Shown: piece by piece, positions 63,529 through 64,000 of the stretch | Layout: each line of letters begins with the position of its first letter | Numbering within the stretch: position 1 is the stretch's first letter | From: JAIVGV01 sp032229975 | GTDB lineage: Bacteria > Acidobacteriota > Blastocatellia > Pyrinomonadales > Pyrinomonadaceae | Direction: 5' to 3' | Length of the DNA: 64,000 nucleotides | Assembly (NCBI GenBank): GCA_032229975.1 | Contig: JAVXVG010000029.1 | Coordinates: forward strand, 1-64,000 | The notes under the pieces: model-generated | What the model was told of the DNA's origin: nothing | The model's input: only the letters and a program-made list of their open reading frames with translations | Database searches by the model: none | Made by a program: the position numbers and the translations under genes

Positions 63529-64000
63529 GTGAGCGACAGTCCATACATTTCCGTCATCATCCCCGTTCGCAACGGCGGCGCCCATTTCGACGAGTGCCTG
63601 AGCGCGTTGCTCGCGGGCGGCGAAGAGTGCGAGATCATCGTCGTTGACGATGCTTCGACGGATGAGAGCGCAAACGTCGCGCGCCGGCGCGGAGTCAAAG
63701 TGTTGCAACTCGACTCGCGACGCGGGCCCGCCGCCGCACGCAACCGAGGCGCGCGAGAGGCGCGCGGCAGCGTTCTGCTCTTCATAGACGCGGACGTTCG
63801 CGTGCGAGCCGAGACGGTCGCGAAGGTCGCAGAGCATTTTCGACGCAACGCAAATCTGACGGCCCTCTTCGGCTCTTACGATGATGCTCCGGCGTCCGCA
63901 GACTTCGTCTCGCAGTATAAAAATCTCTCGCATCACTTCGTTCACCAGCAGGCGCGTCCGCAGGCGGAGACTTTTTGGACGGGCTGCGGAGCCGTGCGGC
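63529..64000 (+). CDS. Family 2 glycosyltransferase (cut by window edge)
   Basis: The visible part, 157 codons from a GTG at 63529, begins SDSPYISVIIPVRNGG and shows CEIIVVDDASTDES, PAAARNRGAREARGSVLLFIDADV (the DxD) and the downstream SYDDAPASADFVSQYKNL. This is a typical GT-A family 2 head. The ribosome-binding site is weak, so the true start is uncertain. It continues the glycan locus beyond the right border of the window. Confidence 0.88.
   Translation, partial: MSDSPYISVIIPVRNGGAHFDECLSALLAGGEECEIIVVDDASTDESANVARRRGVKVLQLDSRRGPAAARNRGAREARGSVLLFIDADVRVRAETVAKVAEHFRRNANLTALFGSYDDAPASADFVSQYKNLSHHFVHQQARPQAETFWTGCGAVR

Overview
The window looks like a chromosomal segment of a GC-rich Gram-negative-type bacterium, most probably an Acidobacteriota member and perhaps Blastocatellia. 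The main evidence is a tandem pair of proteins with the 'VWFA-related Acidobacterial' architecture (46.0-50.7 kb). Supporting features are giant Calx-beta/beta-helix secreted proteins, a WG-repeat protein, several small zinc-ribbon membrane proteins and a tig-clpP-clpX-lon-engB gene order. The taxonomic call is inference, because the window carries no rRNA.

Layout. (1) 1-4.6 kb, minus strand: a defence-type region. It holds the start of a probable Eco57I-like methylase, translationally coupled to a PLD-nuclease/SNF2-helicase fusion. Next come the frameshifted remains of a DUF433/DUF5615 toxin-antitoxin pair and a Uma2-family nuclease gene. (2) 4.7-22.9 kb, almost all minus strand: housekeeping genes, namely tRNA-Lys, purA, a YkgJ-like protein, thioredoxin, glgA, rho, engB, lon, clpX, clpP, tig, tRNA-Leu, corA and a DUF2071 protein. 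The protein-quality-control block is interrupted between clpX and lon by three accessory genes, one of them clearly AT-rich. (3) 23-31.3 kb: a DUF4380-like protein, a 1277-residue beta-propeller/di-haem/Calx-beta/DUF4214 exported protein, a WG-repeat protein, a divergent arsM/arsR arsenic pair and a flavin-binding PPOX-fold protein. (4) 31.7-42.2 kb: one 3483-residue exported modular adhesin-like protein. (5) 42.3-50.7 kb: an endonuclease III-like enzyme, a zinc-ribbon/Coa1-like membrane protein, a truncated NYN-domain gene running into a striking array of 21-bp units, a TolB-like protein coupled to a SlyD-type isomerase, and the tandem VWFA-like pair. (6) 50.8-64 kb, plus strand: selB, two small membrane proteins, then a surface-glycan locus. 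That locus has a membrane-anchored GH5-like hydrolase, four full or partial family-2 or family-4 glycosyltransferases plus a fifth cut by the window end, a Wzx/PST-type flippase and a UDP-galactopyranose-mutase-like flavoprotein.

How it fits together. The minus-strand core encodes protein turnover (trigger factor, ClpXP, Lon), ribosome assembly (EngB) and transcription termination (Rho). The plus-strand right end makes and exports a polysaccharide, with several 4-bp stop/start overlaps indicating an operon. The most unusual features are the phased 21-bp palindromic-unit array that seems to have replaced the ends of two convergent genes, the decayed toxin-antitoxin locus next to an R-M-like helicase, and the foreign-looking insert between clpX and lon. 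A recurring habit of long-stem hairpins directly after minus-strand genes, mostly without a U-tract, is also notable.
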